Shown here: positions 43,183-52,190 of the stretch, in pieces
How positions within the stretch are numbered: position 1 is the first letter of the stretch
Layout: each line of letters opens with the position of its first letter
Assembly (NCBI GenBank): GCA_009917555.1
Contig: QZDX01000022.1
Coordinates: 1 to 64,000 of the forward strand
Length of the DNA: 64,000 nt
From: a bacterium 1XD21-13
GTDB lineage: Bacteria > Bacillota > Clostridia > Lachnospirales > Lachnospiraceae
Direction of reading: 5' to 3'
The notes under the pieces: generated by a model
Told to the model about the DNA's origin: nothing
Databases searched by the model: none
What the model saw: only the letters and a program-made list of their open reading frames with translations
Translations under genes and position numbers: made by a program

Positions 43183-45678
43183 TTACGTCCGCACCTCCCC
43201 ATCCTGGGTACTCAGCAGCAAATGGCTGCGGTCCAGGTAAGCATTCATCTGTGCCATCCATTCCCCGGCTATCTCTTCATCATAGGGAATCCGATCCTCA
43301 TCAAAGCTAAAGGAACTGCCGGCAATCTGAAGAATCTCCCCATGTTCGCCCAGACGAAACACCTGATAATCATAGGAACCATAGGTATCCCGATCTTCTA
43401 TATGCACCCGCATCAAAAAGGGCGTCCCGTTTTGCTCCCCCAGGTAAATATTATTCCATCCCGCCCGGGCGGTGTGAGCACCCTCGGAGTAGAGAATGTC
43501 TCCGGCTTCATTTTTAAACAGAACAATCCCGCTGTCCCCATCACCGATATTTCCTGTATAGATTTCTGCTGTTTCCACACCGGCACCCTCCCCGAAATCG
43601 CTTGCTTCTGTGCGTACCCGGTTATAGTAGGTTTCTAAGGGATCGATGCCTGCCATCTCCGGAAAGCCCTGAATATCTGAGTACCAGGTGTCACGGACAA
43701 AGGGCTCATAGGTGATTCCGGCATGATACCATGCACTTTCCAGAATCACATGGGTGATTAGATTGTTTTCAAAGTGAAGAATGAAAGATGGAGTTCTCCA
43801 AACAAATCCATCTCCAAAAAGTTCTAAAAATTCATCAAAGGACACATCCTCATAGCGGATAGAATTCATCTCCCGGTTGACCCGGAAAACGCAGTCCTCC
43901 GCAAATGCAAGAAAGGGCAGTTCCTCGACGGAATCCTCCGTCAGCATATTCACCACATAGCGGTCAATCCCCCGGGCACTCCGGGCAATGCTTTGGATGT
44001 TCAGCCGGAAGGTCCCATTCAAATCCTCCCTTGCCTGGAGGATTTCCAGATCCGGCCAGGACAGATAAGGAATTGACATATCGAGGAGCATTTCATCCGG
44101 ATATTCGGGAGAAGAACTTTCGTCCCGGGAGGCTTCTGCCTGCCCCTGTGCCTGTTCCGAACCCTGCTTCACAAGTTCACACCGAAGCCCAAAGCCGAAT
44201 TCCGACAGGAATACTTCCGCTTCTTCCGGGGACATATTTACCAAGATCTGATAGGATTCCGGCATTACCTCAAGAACCTCCACAGAATATAAAAATTCCT
44301 TGTCCCCTGCCTGCCCGTTCTCATCCGTCGCCTGGCGGTATATATCCAGGGAATCCCCCGGCTGGGCATCAGGAGCCATTCCAAGGGGTACGGCAAAACG
44401 ATAGCGGTTTCCCTCCACAGGCTGCATACCAAATGGCCCCCGGCCCATCACCTCGATCTTCTCAGCTTTGTGGGAGAACTGGCCGGGATAGGTTTCCATG
44501 ACGGAGATCTCTTCCCCCTTTGGAAATGTAATCCGAATGAGGTCCCCGGGTTCCAGGCCGTCAAAGTCAATCTCGATATAAGGCTCTACAAGATCGGCTT
44601 CCGGGATATCCACATCCCCAAGGCGGGGAATACGCACTACCCTGGGAAGCGTTTCACCCTCCATATCCGCATAAGTTACAACGCCGTAATAAATGGTTTT
44701 CCCATTATCAGAATCCGTTTCACCCTTTGGATAGGCAAGAAATTGTACTGCAAGGGTGACACAGGCAATGGCCGCAGCAATGGCCAGAAGCCTGGCGGGT
44801 TTCCGGTAGTGAAGAACATTTTCGATACGTTGCTTTGTATCCCCCTCTCCGAAAGCAAGGGGAATCCCTTTGATCATACGTTGGCCAGAAGCAAGGGCCA
44901 GGAGGGAAGCGGAGTATTGCTTTTTTACATTGTTTCCGATCCGGCGAATCACGGCTTCGTCACAGGACATTTCCATGTCTTTCTCGCTTAAGGAAAAGGC
45001 CAGCCAGACAAAAGGGTTAAACCAGTGAAGACAGAGAGCCAGGTAAGCCAGCGTCCGAAACAGGGGGTCCAGCCGCCGGATATGAATTTGCTCATGGAGG
45101 AGCATATAGCGTTCTTCTTCCGGACCGAGAGCCTGGGAGAGATAGATGCGGGGGCGGAAGATACCGTATACAAAGGGGGTCCCCTCTCCGGGCATTCGGT
45201 AGATGTTTTCCCTTTCCCAGACTGCGATCTTTAACTTCCGCTTTAGAAAATAGAGTGATAAGGCACTGCGGATGACCATAATAGCCATACCAAGAATCCA
45301 GATCCATGCTCCGATAAAAAGTACAACCTGAAGCGGGTTCACGGAGCCTGCCGGATTGCCGGCAGGAAGAGACTCGTTTACCACATCACTGATGCCTGGA
45401 ACCGGAAGATTGACTGTCGGCTCCATCTGATAGCCGATATCCTGCGGAATATACTCCATTCGTCCGTCATTTACTGCTTCATTGGCAAAGATACCTAAGA
45501 ATGAGAGACTGGAAGAAAAAGACACCGGGCAGAGCAGACGGAAGAGTACTGCGGCCCACAAGACATAGGTGAAGCTTCTGGGAGCACGACGAAAACACAG
45601 GCGGACAATGAGCATGGCCAAAATGATTACGCTGCCTGTAAGGCTCATGTTCAGAATTGTAATAAAAAGCTGTTCCAT
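43183..45678 (-). CDS. M56 (BlaR1/MecR1-like) membrane metallopeptidase sensor
   Basis: 831 residues. Four hydrophobic segments lie in the first 330 residues (about 8-26, 38-56, 116-138, and one near 310-325). The cytosolic M56 loop holds the zinc motif HEQIH at 195-199 with EMSCDEAVIRR downstream. In BlaR1 the C-terminal part is a penicillin-binding sensor; here the 500-residue extracellular part has no SxxK/SDN-like PBP landmarks that I can see and consists of a beta-rich region, then an acidic region. So it probably senses something other than beta-lactams. It presumably cleaves the BlaI-like repressor encoded directly upstream; the two genes overlap by one base. Confidence 0.87.
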   Translation of the reverse strand: MEQLFITILNMSLTGSVIILAMLIVRLCFRRAPRSFTYVLWAAVLFRLLCPVSFSSSLSFLGIFANEAVNDGRMEYIPQDIGYQMEPTVNLPVPGISDVVNESLPAGNPAGSVNPLQVVLFIGAWIWILGMAIMVIRSALSLYFLKRKLKIAVWERENIYRMPGEGTPFVYGIFRPRIYLSQALGPEEERYMLLHEQIHIRRLDPLFRTLAYLALCLHWFNPFVWLAFSLSEKDMEMSCDEAVIRRIGNNVKKQYSASLLALASGQRMIKGIPLAFGEGDTKQRIENVLHYRKPARLLAIAAAIACVTLAVQFLAYPKGETDSDNGKTIYYGVVTYADMEGETLPRVVRIPRLGDVDIPEADLVEPYIEIDFDGLEPGDLIRITFPKGEEISVMETYPGQFSHKAEKIEVMGRGPFGMQPVEGNRYRFAVPLGMAPDAQPGDSLDIYRQATDENGQAGDKEFLYSVEVLEVMPESYQILVNMSPEEAEVFLSEFGFGLRCELVKQGSEQAQGQAEASRDESSSPEYPDEMLLDMSIPYLSWPDLEILQAREDLNGTFRLNIQSIARSARGIDRYVVNMLTEDSVEELPFLAFAEDCVFRVNREMNSIRYEDVSFDEFLELFGDGFVWRTPSFILHFENNLITHVILESAWYHAGITYEPFVRDTWYSDIQGFPEMAGIDPLETYYNRVRTEASDFGEGAGVETAEIYTGNIGDGDSGIVLFKNEAGDILYSEGAHTARAGWNNIYLGEQNGTPFLMRVHIEDRDTYGSYDYQVFRLGEHGEILQIAGSSFSFDEDRIPYDEEIAGEWMAQMNAYLDRSHLLLSTQDGEVRT

Positions 45679-46055
45679 CAGTCATTCTCTCCTTTCTCAT
45701 CCTCATATTCTTCTATGAGCCGCCGAAGCTCATCCACTTCATGGCTGCTCAGCTTTTTTCTTCGGGAGAAAGCCGTGAGGAACCGTGGCAGGGAACCGTC
45801 AAAGTTCTCCATCAAAAATTGCTCTCCCTGGGCTGCCTGGAAATCTTCTTTGGTGGTTTTGACTTGAACCGTACCGTTGGCATTTTCAAAGAGATTCCGC
45901 AGACAGAGCCGTTTCAGCATGGTGTAGGTGGTGGTCCGCTTCCAGTCAAATGCCTGCTCGCAGAGCTTTATCAGTTCCCCGGTGGAGATGGGGGCATTCT
46001 CCCAGATTAAATCCGCAAATTTCTGTTCCATTTCTCCCAGTTTATAAGGTTCCAT
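45678..46055 (-). CDS. BlaI/MecI/CopY-family repressor
   Basis: 125 residues from ATG 46055 (GGGGAGG upstream); a longer frame to 46139 would run into the operators. The winged helix is clear: LGEMEQKFADLIWENAPISTGELIKLCEQ, WKRTTTYTMLKRLCLRN, with a C-terminal dimerisation part (FLTAFSRRKKLSSHEVDELRRLIEEY). It should repress its own operon until cleaved by the M56 protein. Two palindromic sites lie 52-92 bp upstream. Confidence 0.93.
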   Translation of the reverse strand: MEPYKLGEMEQKFADLIWENAPISTGELIKLCEQAFDWKRTTTYTMLKRLCLRNLFENANGTVQVKTTKEDFQAAQGEQFLMENFDGSLPRFLTAFSRRKKLSSHEVDELRRLIEEYEDEKGEND

Positions 46056-46106
46056 TGTAATCCTCCCCGATTGCCTTAGCCTAATGTACATTTCATGAAA
46101 AAAGGT

Positions 46107-46147
46107 GTCTAATAATATTAGACAATTAAAGTCTAACACTATTAGAC
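46107..46147. promoter_or_regulatory. Tandem operators of the BlaI-like repressor
   Basis: GTCTAATAATATTAGAC (46107-46123) is a perfect 17-bp palindrome; GTCTAACACTATTAGAC (46131-46147) has one mismatch between its arms. Centres are 24 bp apart. The core differs from the TACA/TGTA of classical bla and mec operators. Confidence 0.8.
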
Positions 46148-46171
46148 ACCCGTGTCAACAGGAAATCATTT

Positions 46172-46501
46172 CTATCCTTTCACCAACCCCTGATACATAG
46201 TTCCCCACTCGAACATGGAGTTGATAATCGGCCGCATGGTTGCACCTAATTCACTTAAGGCATACTCTACCCGCACCGGAACTTCGGGATAAACGGTGCG
46301 GGTAATGATACCGTCGTTCTCCATAGATCGAAGATTGTCTGTTAAGACCCGCTGACTGATGCCGGGGATATCCTTTTGCAGTTCATTAAACCGCCAGGGC
46401 CGGTCAAGCAGTCTTTGCACAATAAAGATCTTCCACTTATTACCAATTAACATCAGCGTTGTGGCAACGGGGCAAGCCGGCAATTCGTCTCTTGTCAGCA
46501 T
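46172..46501 (-). CDS. HxlR-family transcriptional regulator
   Basis: 109 residues from ATG 46501, with AGGAGGTG upstream. The HxlR winged helix is complete: CPVATTLMLIGNKWKIFIVQRLLDRPWRFNELQKDIPGISQRVLTDNLRSME, then the wing and YALSELGATMRPII. HxlR proteins often respond to electrophiles or redox stress and regulate a divergent oxidoreductase gene. The nitroreductase at 47009 is divergent but 500 bp away with a gene remnant in between. A TATACTAAGTATA palindrome at 46605-46617 could be its operator. Confidence 0.9.
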   Translation of the reverse strand: MLTRDELPACPVATTLMLIGNKWKIFIVQRLLDRPWRFNELQKDIPGISQRVLTDNLRSMENDGIITRTVYPEVPVRVEYALSELGATMRPIINSMFEWGTMYQGLVKG

Positions 46502-46604
46502 AAAAACACACCTCCTATCACATATAACATTCAATTTCGCACTAACTAAGAAAAAGCTCACTACATAATAAAATAGTGCGTACTTTTATTTTTGATTGCT
46601 GCAA

Positions 46605-46617
46605 CTTATACTAAGTA
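46605..46617. promoter_or_regulatory. Possible HxlR operator palindrome
   Basis: TATACTAAGTATA is a perfect 13-bp palindrome (central base A) about 105 bp upstream of the HxlR start. Confidence 0.4.
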
Positions 46618-46656
46618 TAGACCAGGGAGGTCAGAAAATCAAGCAGACAAGTATAG

Positions 46657-46914
46657 CGTTCGACAAATTTGGCTTGTGCAACGAGAAAACAGGTAAGTAA
46701 TTGGCCGGGGTATTTGTCGATTGATACCTCCATGTATGACCTTTTTATGAGCACCAATATGGAGACATATCGGGATTTTGATAAATTTGAAAAATGAAAC
46801 AAATGTGAGCTTCGTGGATTCTGCAGGGGATGTCCGGCCGTGACATTTGGCTACACGGGAAATATGTATGCACCGGACCCCCAGTGCTGGAAAGAATTTT
46901 CGTGTAAAAAATAA
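46657..46914 (+). pseudogene. C-terminal remnant of a radical SAM/SPASM protein
   Basis: One frame, broken by a TGA at about 46795, gives WPGYLSIDTSMYDLFMSTN and, after the stop, KCELRGFCRGCPAVTFGYTG then NMYAPDPQCWK. This Cys spacing is that of the C-terminal iron-sulfur-binding SPASM/twitch domain of radical SAM proteins. The catalytic half is gone: no CxxxCxxC motif is present upstream. It sits between the HxlR and nitroreductase genes. Confidence 0.8.
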
Positions 46915-47008
46915 GGTTTACATTGCTGTTGCTGCCGAGTACAATCAGGCACATTATTCACCGTTATTGATGCAATGTTGTACTAGGCTAAACGAAAGGA
47001 TGATAGAC

Positions 47009-47599
47009 ATGGACATTTTAGAGATCATGAAAGAACGCAGATCCATCCGTAAATATCAGGATAAGCAGATTACCAGAGAGGATCTGGAAAAAATCATTAC
47101 GGCGGGATTGTATGCACCAAACGCAGGGGGCGGCCAGAGGGCAAGGATCGTTGCCGTTCGCAACAAAGAACTGGCTGAGAAAATCGGCCGGATGAACCTT
47201 GCACGCTTTGACCGCAGCCGCCTTGCGGGAGGGTATGTCTCCAAAGAACAGCCCAGTACCATCGACGATCCCACCATAAAAAACGGATTTTACGGAGCAC
47301 CTGCGGTATGCGTTATCTTTGGCCCGAAAAATTTTTTATACAGTGTCCCCGATGCGTTCTGCTGTGCGGAAAATATGGTCCTTGAGGCTGCCAATCTGGG
47401 AATTGCGTCATGCATCATTGCAAGGGGAGAGGAGACCTTTGACTGCGAAGCCGGAAAGGAATTACTGAGAGCGTGGAAAATTCCCGATACGGATACGGCC
47501 CGCTGTTTTGTGATATTGGGATACTGCGACGGGGACTATCCCCGGATGAAACCAAGAAAAGAGAATCGTTTTCTGATCATAGAGGAAAATCGGAGGTGA
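47009..47599 (+). CDS. Nitroreductase-family FMN oxidoreductase
   Basis: 196 residues from ATG 47009 (GAAAGGA upstream); the frame extends back to 46847 over unrelated sequence. The FMN-binding N terminus MKERRSIRKYQDKQI and the region YAPNAGGGQRARIVAV are typical, as is GIASCIIARGEETF. These enzymes reduce nitro groups, quinones or flavins with NAD(P)H. A PNPOx-like/ferredoxin gene follows 6 bp later and may supply or take electrons. Confidence 0.92.
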   Translation: MDILEIMKERRSIRKYQDKQITREDLEKIITAGLYAPNAGGGQRARIVAVRNKELAEKIGRMNLARFDRSRLAGGYVSKEQPSTIDDPTIKNGFYGAPAVCVIFGPKNFLYSVPDAFCCAENMVLEAANLGIASCIIARGEETFDCEAGKELLRAWKIPDTDTARCFVILGYCDGDYPRMKPRKENRFLIIEENRR

Positions 47600-47605
47600 C
47601 ACGTT

Positions 47606-48223
47606 ATGGACGCACAGACCTGTTTAAAAAAGCTTGCGTACGTGGGAGTGCTGAATTTTGCTACAGTAGGTAAGGATGGGAAGCCCCAGGTAAGAAATAT
47701 CAGTGCCATTCATTATGAACCGCAGGCCATGTATTTTTTCACGGCAAGGGGCAAAGCCTTTTGTGGGGAATTGCTGTCGGACGGAAACGTTCAGATCCTG
47801 GGATATACAAAATACAAAGAAATGATCCGGCTGTCCGCAAGGGCGGAACGGGTACCGGAGCATGAGCAGCGAAAATGGATTGACATTATTTTTGAGGAAC
47901 AGCCCTATTTATCAAATGTTTATCCGGGAAATACAAGGGAAATCGGCATTGTTTTCCGTATTGACAATGGGGAAATCGAAGATTTCAATCTGGGTGTAAA
48001 TCCGATTTTTCGTGAAAAATATACGATTGGAAAGGCCGATTTAACTGAAAAAGGGTACTGTATTTCCCAGGACTGTATCGGCTGCGGCAAATGTATGAAA
48101 AACTGCCCCCAGAGATGCATCGTGGCCGGAAAGCCATATGAAATCATACAGGAACATTGTCTACATTGCGGAAACTGCTTTGAAAAATGTCCCGTGGGGG
48201 CAGTAAAAAAGCGGGGTTTTTAA
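47606..48223 (+). CDS. PNPOx-like flavin-binding domain fused to 2[4Fe-4S] ferredoxin
   Basis: 205 residues. Residues 1-135 have the pyridoxamine-phosphate-oxidase-like split barrel (LKKLAYVGVLNFATVGKDGKPQVRNISAIHYE), which binds FMN or a similar flavin. Residues 149-205 have two CxxCxxCxxxCP clusters: CIGCGKCMKNCP and CLHCGNCFEKCP. GGAGGTG precedes the start. Probably an electron-transfer partner or reductase acting with the nitroreductase. Confidence 0.92.
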   Translation: MDAQTCLKKLAYVGVLNFATVGKDGKPQVRNISAIHYEPQAMYFFTARGKAFCGELLSDGNVQILGYTKYKEMIRLSARAERVPEHEQRKWIDIIFEEQPYLSNVYPGNTREIGIVFRIDNGEIEDFNLGVNPIFREKYTIGKADLTEKGYCISQDCIGCGKCMKNCPQRCIVAGKPYEIIQEHCLHCGNCFEKCPVGAVKKRGF

Positions 48224-48224
48224 T

Positions 48225-49208
48225 TTAATAGCCTATCTGCTTCAATATCCGGTCTACCGTACCGGCCAGAGCCACGCTGAACGCTTCCGTGAGATAAGGC
48301 TCCTCCTCGTTTCTCACACAGCGTCCAAACTGCTCCACTTCCAGGCAGTAGTTATTCGGAACCTCAACCTTGCGTACCTCGTCCACCCCGTCAAAGGTGC
48401 AAAGGCGGTAGGTCAGGGTTCCCGGAGCGTTAAAGCCAAAATCTACGGAGCAGATGGACCCCTTTGAGCCATGTATCTGAAACCGATCCAGGGAAGCGTT
48501 TTTCTCTGTCTCCAGAACCATGCCGCAGTCAAAATGAGCCCGCATTCCGCCGCCGTACTCCATAACGGCCGTGGTATAGGTGTCTATCCCCTCCCCGGAA
48601 AAGGCCGCTGCCGCATGAATGCTCTCCGGCACCGCACCCAGTATACGCTGGAGAAAACTCAGGGAATATACGCCGATATCATAAGTGCTTCCCCCAAAGG
48701 TTTCCTTTCGCATACGGATATTGCTGTGGTCATAATCCGAGGTAATCAGGGCGGCTTCCACATACCGGATATCGCCGATGACGCCCTCTGTAATAAGCTT
48801 GTGGATTTCTTTTATATAGGGGCTGTGCTGATACGCAAAGGCTTCCATAAGCAGCACATGGTTTTCCCGGGCCGTCCGGAACATTTCCCTGGCCTGCTGC
48901 TCTGTGGGAGCCAGTGGCTTTTCACAGAGGACATGCTTGCCATGCTGCAAAGCCTTTATGGTCCATTCATAATGCAGCGTATTCGGCAGGGCGATGTAGA
49001 CCGCCTCGATCTCCGGGTCCTTAAGAAGCTCCTCATAAGAGCCGTATGCCCTTGCGAAGCCGTATTTTTCCCTGAAAGCATCTGCCTTTTCCTGCGTCCG
49101 GCCCGCAATCGCCGTCAGCTCACAGTTCTTGGCCAGCTTCATCCCTCTTGCCGTATCCCGTTCAAAGATATACGCAGTTCCTAAGACGCCCCATTTCACC
49201 TTGTTCAT
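48225..49208 (-). CDS. Gfo/Idh/MocA-family oxidoreductase
   Basis: 327 residues from ATG 49208, with AAGGAGG upstream. The Rossmann N terminus KWGVLGTAYIFERDTARGM is followed by YIALPNTLHYEWTIKAL and the family motif HVLCEKPLAP, with Lys in the active site, and a C-terminal beta-sheet domain. It oxidises or reduces a sugar or cyclitol with NAD(P). Last gene of a minus-strand set starting with a truncated alcohol dehydrogenase. Confidence 0.93.
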   Translation of the reverse strand: MNKVKWGVLGTAYIFERDTARGMKLAKNCELTAIAGRTQEKADAFREKYGFARAYGSYEELLKDPEIEAVYIALPNTLHYEWTIKALQHGKHVLCEKPLAPTEQQAREMFRTARENHVLLMEAFAYQHSPYIKEIHKLITEGVIGDIRYVEAALITSDYDHSNIRMRKETFGGSTYDIGVYSLSFLQRILGAVPESIHAAAAFSGEGIDTYTTAVMEYGGGMRAHFDCGMVLETEKNASLDRFQIHGSKGSICSVDFGFNAPGTLTYRLCTFDGVDEVRKVEVPNNYCLEVEQFGRCVRNEEEPYLTEAFSVALAGTVDRILKQIGY

Positions 49209-49224
49209 TACCGTATCCTCCTTT

Positions 49225-49599
49225 TTATTTTTTGCAGTCCGTTTCAATCCTTACCCAGTCCGCTTCCTCGTAGGGAACCAGTACGCAGTCTCTCTTGTAG
49301 GTCCGCTGGGGAAGCACAATCAGCACATGCACATCCTCCTCATTTCCGGCCACAAAGGATTCCTGATGCCAGACGCCCGCATTGATTTTTACGAGGGTAC
49401 CTTTCGGCACCCGGAACACCTCGGTTCTTTTTACCACATAGGAGGAAAAAGCCATTGGCATGGTTCCTCCGTTTGCGGCCAGTACGTGATCCGGATAAAA
49501 ATCCCCCAGATGGTTCCCCACAGGATGCATTATATCATAAAATTCTCCATATGTGCGGAAATTGTCATTGGTCAGCTCCTTTGCCTGAATGGTCCTCAT
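49225..49599 (-). CDS. Ureidoglycolate lyase/cupin-like protein
   Basis: 124 residues, with FRTYGEFYDIM, FYPDHVLAANGGTMPMAFSSYVVKR, VFRVPKGTLVKINAGVWHQESFV and a VHVLIVLPQRTYKRDC ending, in the manner of the AllA/ureidoglycolate lyase branch of small beta-barrel proteins. Given its neighbours (mutarotase, oxidoreductase) it may act on a sugar acid rather than ureidoglycolate. It overlaps the preceding gene by 4 bp; GGAGGG is upstream. Confidence 0.8.
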   Translation of the reverse strand: MRTIQAKELTNDNFRTYGEFYDIMHPVGNHLGDFYPDHVLAANGGTMPMAFSSYVVKRTEVFRVPKGTLVKINAGVWHQESFVAGNEEDVHVLIVLPQRTYKRDCVLVPYEEADWVRIETDCKK

Positions 49600-50018
49600 T
49601 TTTTCTCTCCCTCCAGAAACTCGTTCAATGTGCGGATATAGACGATTGCATAGGCTGTCTTTGCTTCCTCATAAAATGCGAAACGCTCGATTTCCTGAAA
49701 TGCCTGTGCCCCATGTTTGTCATACTTCCCCACAATTTCCTTATAGGTTTCCCATATGGGCGTCTCACAGGTATCGCCCTCAGCCACAGTCATTAGGCTT
49801 ACCGGTTTTTCCACGGCTTCGTCAAGATGCATGATGCGTAAAATGGCGTTCAGTACCTGGGGCACTTTCAAACCGTCACAGTGTACAACCTTACATGCCT
49901 TTCCCATAGACTCCGCCGGGAAATTGGCATTTGTGAGAACAATCTGGTCGCTGTGGCCCATTTCGCTGACAACCTTTAATAGCTCCGGTGATAAAATCTG
50001 CGGTACATTTCTTAACAT
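49596..50018 (-). CDS. RbsD/FucU-family sugar mutarotase
   Basis: 140 residues from ATG 50018, seven bases after GGAGG. Characteristic opening MLRNVPQILSPELLKVVSEMGHSDQIVLTNANFP with the catalytic His of MGHSD, then CDGLKVPQVLNAI and a C-terminal TAYAIVYI. FucU interconverts alpha- and beta-fucose, RbsD ribose forms; the length and GLKVPQVL favour FucU. It lies after a gene for what was a lactaldehyde-reductase-like dehydrogenase, another fucose-pathway type. Confidence 0.9.
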   Translation of the reverse strand: MLRNVPQILSPELLKVVSEMGHSDQIVLTNANFPAESMGKACKVVHCDGLKVPQVLNAILRIMHLDEAVEKPVSLMTVAEGDTCETPIWETYKEIVGKYDKHGAQAFQEIERFAFYEEAKTAYAIVYIRTLNEFLEGEKK

Positions 50019-50041
50019 AATCATTCCTCCGTTCTGTTTTC

Positions 50042-50950
50042 TTATCTTGCCATTTTATAAATCCGGATCATATCCTCTTTTTTAAGAGGAAGAACGCTGC
50101 CATTAGCTCCGCCGGTGTCACGTTCGCAGCCTGCGGCCATCTCTTCGATCTGCTCCTCGGTGGGATGGATTCCAAGCTCTCCCATAGACGTGGGCATATG
50201 GATGGAACGGTAGAAATCCTCTACTGCACAGATGCCCTTTTCAATGGTCTCTTCCTCGTTGGCTTCGGGTGTAATTCCAAAGACATTCATTGCAAATTTT
50301 ACAAATCTGTGAGGTGCCCTGTGGGAGACGTATCTCGCCCAGCTTCCCCAGATGGCGGCCAGTCCGGCACCGTGGGCCACATCAAACATGCCGCCCATCT
50401 CATGCTCCATGTTGTGGCTTGCCCAGTCGCCCCCGTCCGTTCCGCATCCGGTCAGTCCGTTGTGAGAAATGCTTCCCACCCACATAATCTCGGACCGGGC
50501 TTCCAGATCCTGGGGGGTGGTGTGGAGGATCTTTGCATTTGCAATCACGGTCTGCATAAGGCCCTCAGCTATGGAATCTGTAATTTCCATTGTTTGTCCG
50601 CCGGTAAAATAGCGTTCCATCGTATGCATCAGGATATCTACGCAGCCGCTTTCGGTCTGATAGTCGGAGAGGGTCAGGGTAAGCTCCGGGTTCATGACTG
50701 CGAATTTCGGCCGGGAGAGATCGTCGTCGTAAGCCCGCTTTTCCTTTGTCTGTTCATTGGTAATCACCGCACCCATGCTTGTCTCGCTTCCGGCTGCCGC
50801 AATGGTCAGGACGGACGCCACGGGCAGGCATTTCTTTGCCATGCGGGTATGCTCAAAAAGCGTCCACACGTCCTCCTCCGGATCCGCCAGTCCGTAGGCG
50901 ATTGCCTTTGCCGTATCAATCACGGAGCCGCCGCCAACGGCCAGCAGAAA
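50042..50950 (-). pseudogene. 5'-truncated iron-containing alcohol dehydrogenase
   Basis: The frame begins at about 50950 with FLLAVGGGSVIDTAKAIAYG, the NAD-binding motif that is normally about 90-95 residues into the protein, so the first quarter is gone. The first in-frame start is at 50923. The rest is intact: GSETSMGAVITNE, NGLTGCGTDGGDWASHNMEHEMGG, and FDVAHGAGLAAIWGSW with the iron-binding histidines. The break meets a plus-strand XRE gene, whose first codons lie at 50956. The downstream genes (mutarotase, cupin-like, Gfo/Idh) therefore lack their original promoter. Confidence 0.85.
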
Positions 50951-50955
50951 GAGAT

Positions 50956-51324
50956 ATGAATGCGGTGATTGCCAAAAACGTTAGTGTGTCTCTTGCAAAG
51001 CAGAATCGAAAGCAGATAGAACTGGCGGAATATCTGGAGGTTTCCAGACAAACCGTAAGTAAAATGCTCAGTGGCATAAGGACAATCAGTGCGGGAGAAC
51101 TGCGGAGAATCGCAGATTTTTTGTGTACCAGTATGGAAGACCTGACAACGATTCCTCAGAATTATGAAGAAGCAGATGTATTTCGTGTATTTATGGGAAA
51201 GGCCAAAACGGAAGAAGCACGGCAGGCCGTAAGGGATATAGATAAGGTAATCGAACTGATTCTTTTTCATGATAAGGTTAGAGAAAATGGCGTTGCAATG
51301 AGAGAGGAGTGGACAGACTTTTAA
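50956..51324 (+). CDS. XRE-family helix-turn-helix protein
   Basis: 122 residues from ATG 50956. The HTH is SLAKQNRKQIELAEYLEVSRQTVSKMLSGIRTISAGELRRIADFL, followed by an acidic 50-residue tail. No good RBS is present, and the start lies 6 bp from the ADH break, so its own upstream region has been lost. The next frame, an ImmA/IrrE remnant, overlaps its stop. Such pairs are typical of phage/ICE-type repressor-antirepressor systems or toxin-antitoxin-like modules. Confidence 0.8.
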   Translation: MNAVIAKNVSVSLAKQNRKQIELAEYLEVSRQTVSKMLSGIRTISAGELRRIADFLCTSMEDLTTIPQNYEEADVFRVFMGKAKTEEARQAVRDIDKVIELILFHDKVRENGVAMREEWTDF

Positions 51325-51819
51325 TGGGAAATGTATTAGATAACAGCCTTTTTATGCAGAAACCAGATAAATTTTGGGAATGAGGATGTAAAAAACAACG
51401 AGGACCGGGAAGCAAATGCATTTGCAGGGATGCTGCTCGTTCCGTCCGGCGTTTTGTTTGAGCAGATGAAGATTTACGGGATTTCCAGGGAAAAGCAAAG
51501 CCTGGAAGATATTATCCGGTTAATGGCAATTTTTTCAGTACCATATAAAGCGGTCTTGCTGCGTCTTTATGAGGAAAAATATATGGAGCAGGACAGGGCA
51601 AGGGACTTTTTGGCAATGAAAAGGGAGGTTCTGGAAAAGGAAATTCGTTATAGTGCGGATGCCGACAGATGGCAGAAACGTACACCGGAGATTATCCAAT
51701 TGGGAACCTTAAAGCAAATGATGGATCGAAACCAGGAGAATGAATTAATTGCCGCTTCCAGGGCTGCTTCTGATCAGAAAATATATGATCAGCTTTTGCG
51801 GCGGTATGGAAGCTTTTGA
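51324..51819 (+). pseudogene. Truncated ImmA/IrrE-like peptidase
   Basis: The frame opening at ATG 51324 ends after 19 codons. From about 51382 another frame gives EDREANAFAGMLLVPSGVL, the helix after the HExxH site of ImmA/IrrE peptidases, then LMAIFSVPYKAVLLRLYEE. The HExxH itself is missing, so an internal deletion removed the active site. The last part is LRRYGSF. Confidence 0.75.
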
Positions 51820-52190
51820 TTCGTGGATGCGGCTTCATCAAAATAGCGGGCAGACAAGTTTTAAGATACATAAGGCTACAAAGGAACAGCAGCTGATAAA
51901 GATGGACGGCTATGAAATATTTGACAGGATTTATGATGGATCAATTGCAATGGCGATGTGCAGCTTACACCTGAAAATGCGATGGACGCTGATGTTGAGA
52001 TGGCGAAACAATTTCCTTATAGTGAAATGGCAAAATTCGGATGGGTTCCGGAGACTAGGGGTGCTAAGGAAAAGGTTATTTATCTGAGGAAATACTTTGA
52101 GGTGGTTGAACTTTCGCTTCTGGGAAATGAGCAGATTACAAGGATTGCCTGCAGGAGATTGGTACTTATACGTTTGCTTTTCACACCCAC
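51806..52190 (+). pseudogene. Frameshifted remnant of a second XRE/ImmA-type protein
   Basis: Frame one gives EAFDSWMRLHQNSG and FDRIYDG up to about 51945. Then the frame shifts and continues with DVQLTPENAMDADVEMAKQF, PYSEMAKFGWVPETRGAKEK and VIYLRKYFEVVELSLLGNEQ. This is the linker and early peptidase region that I know from XRE-ImmA fusion proteins (HigA/COG2856-like). No active-site motif follows. It is a separate remnant from the preceding one, as the two correspond to different parts and frames. Confidence 0.65.
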
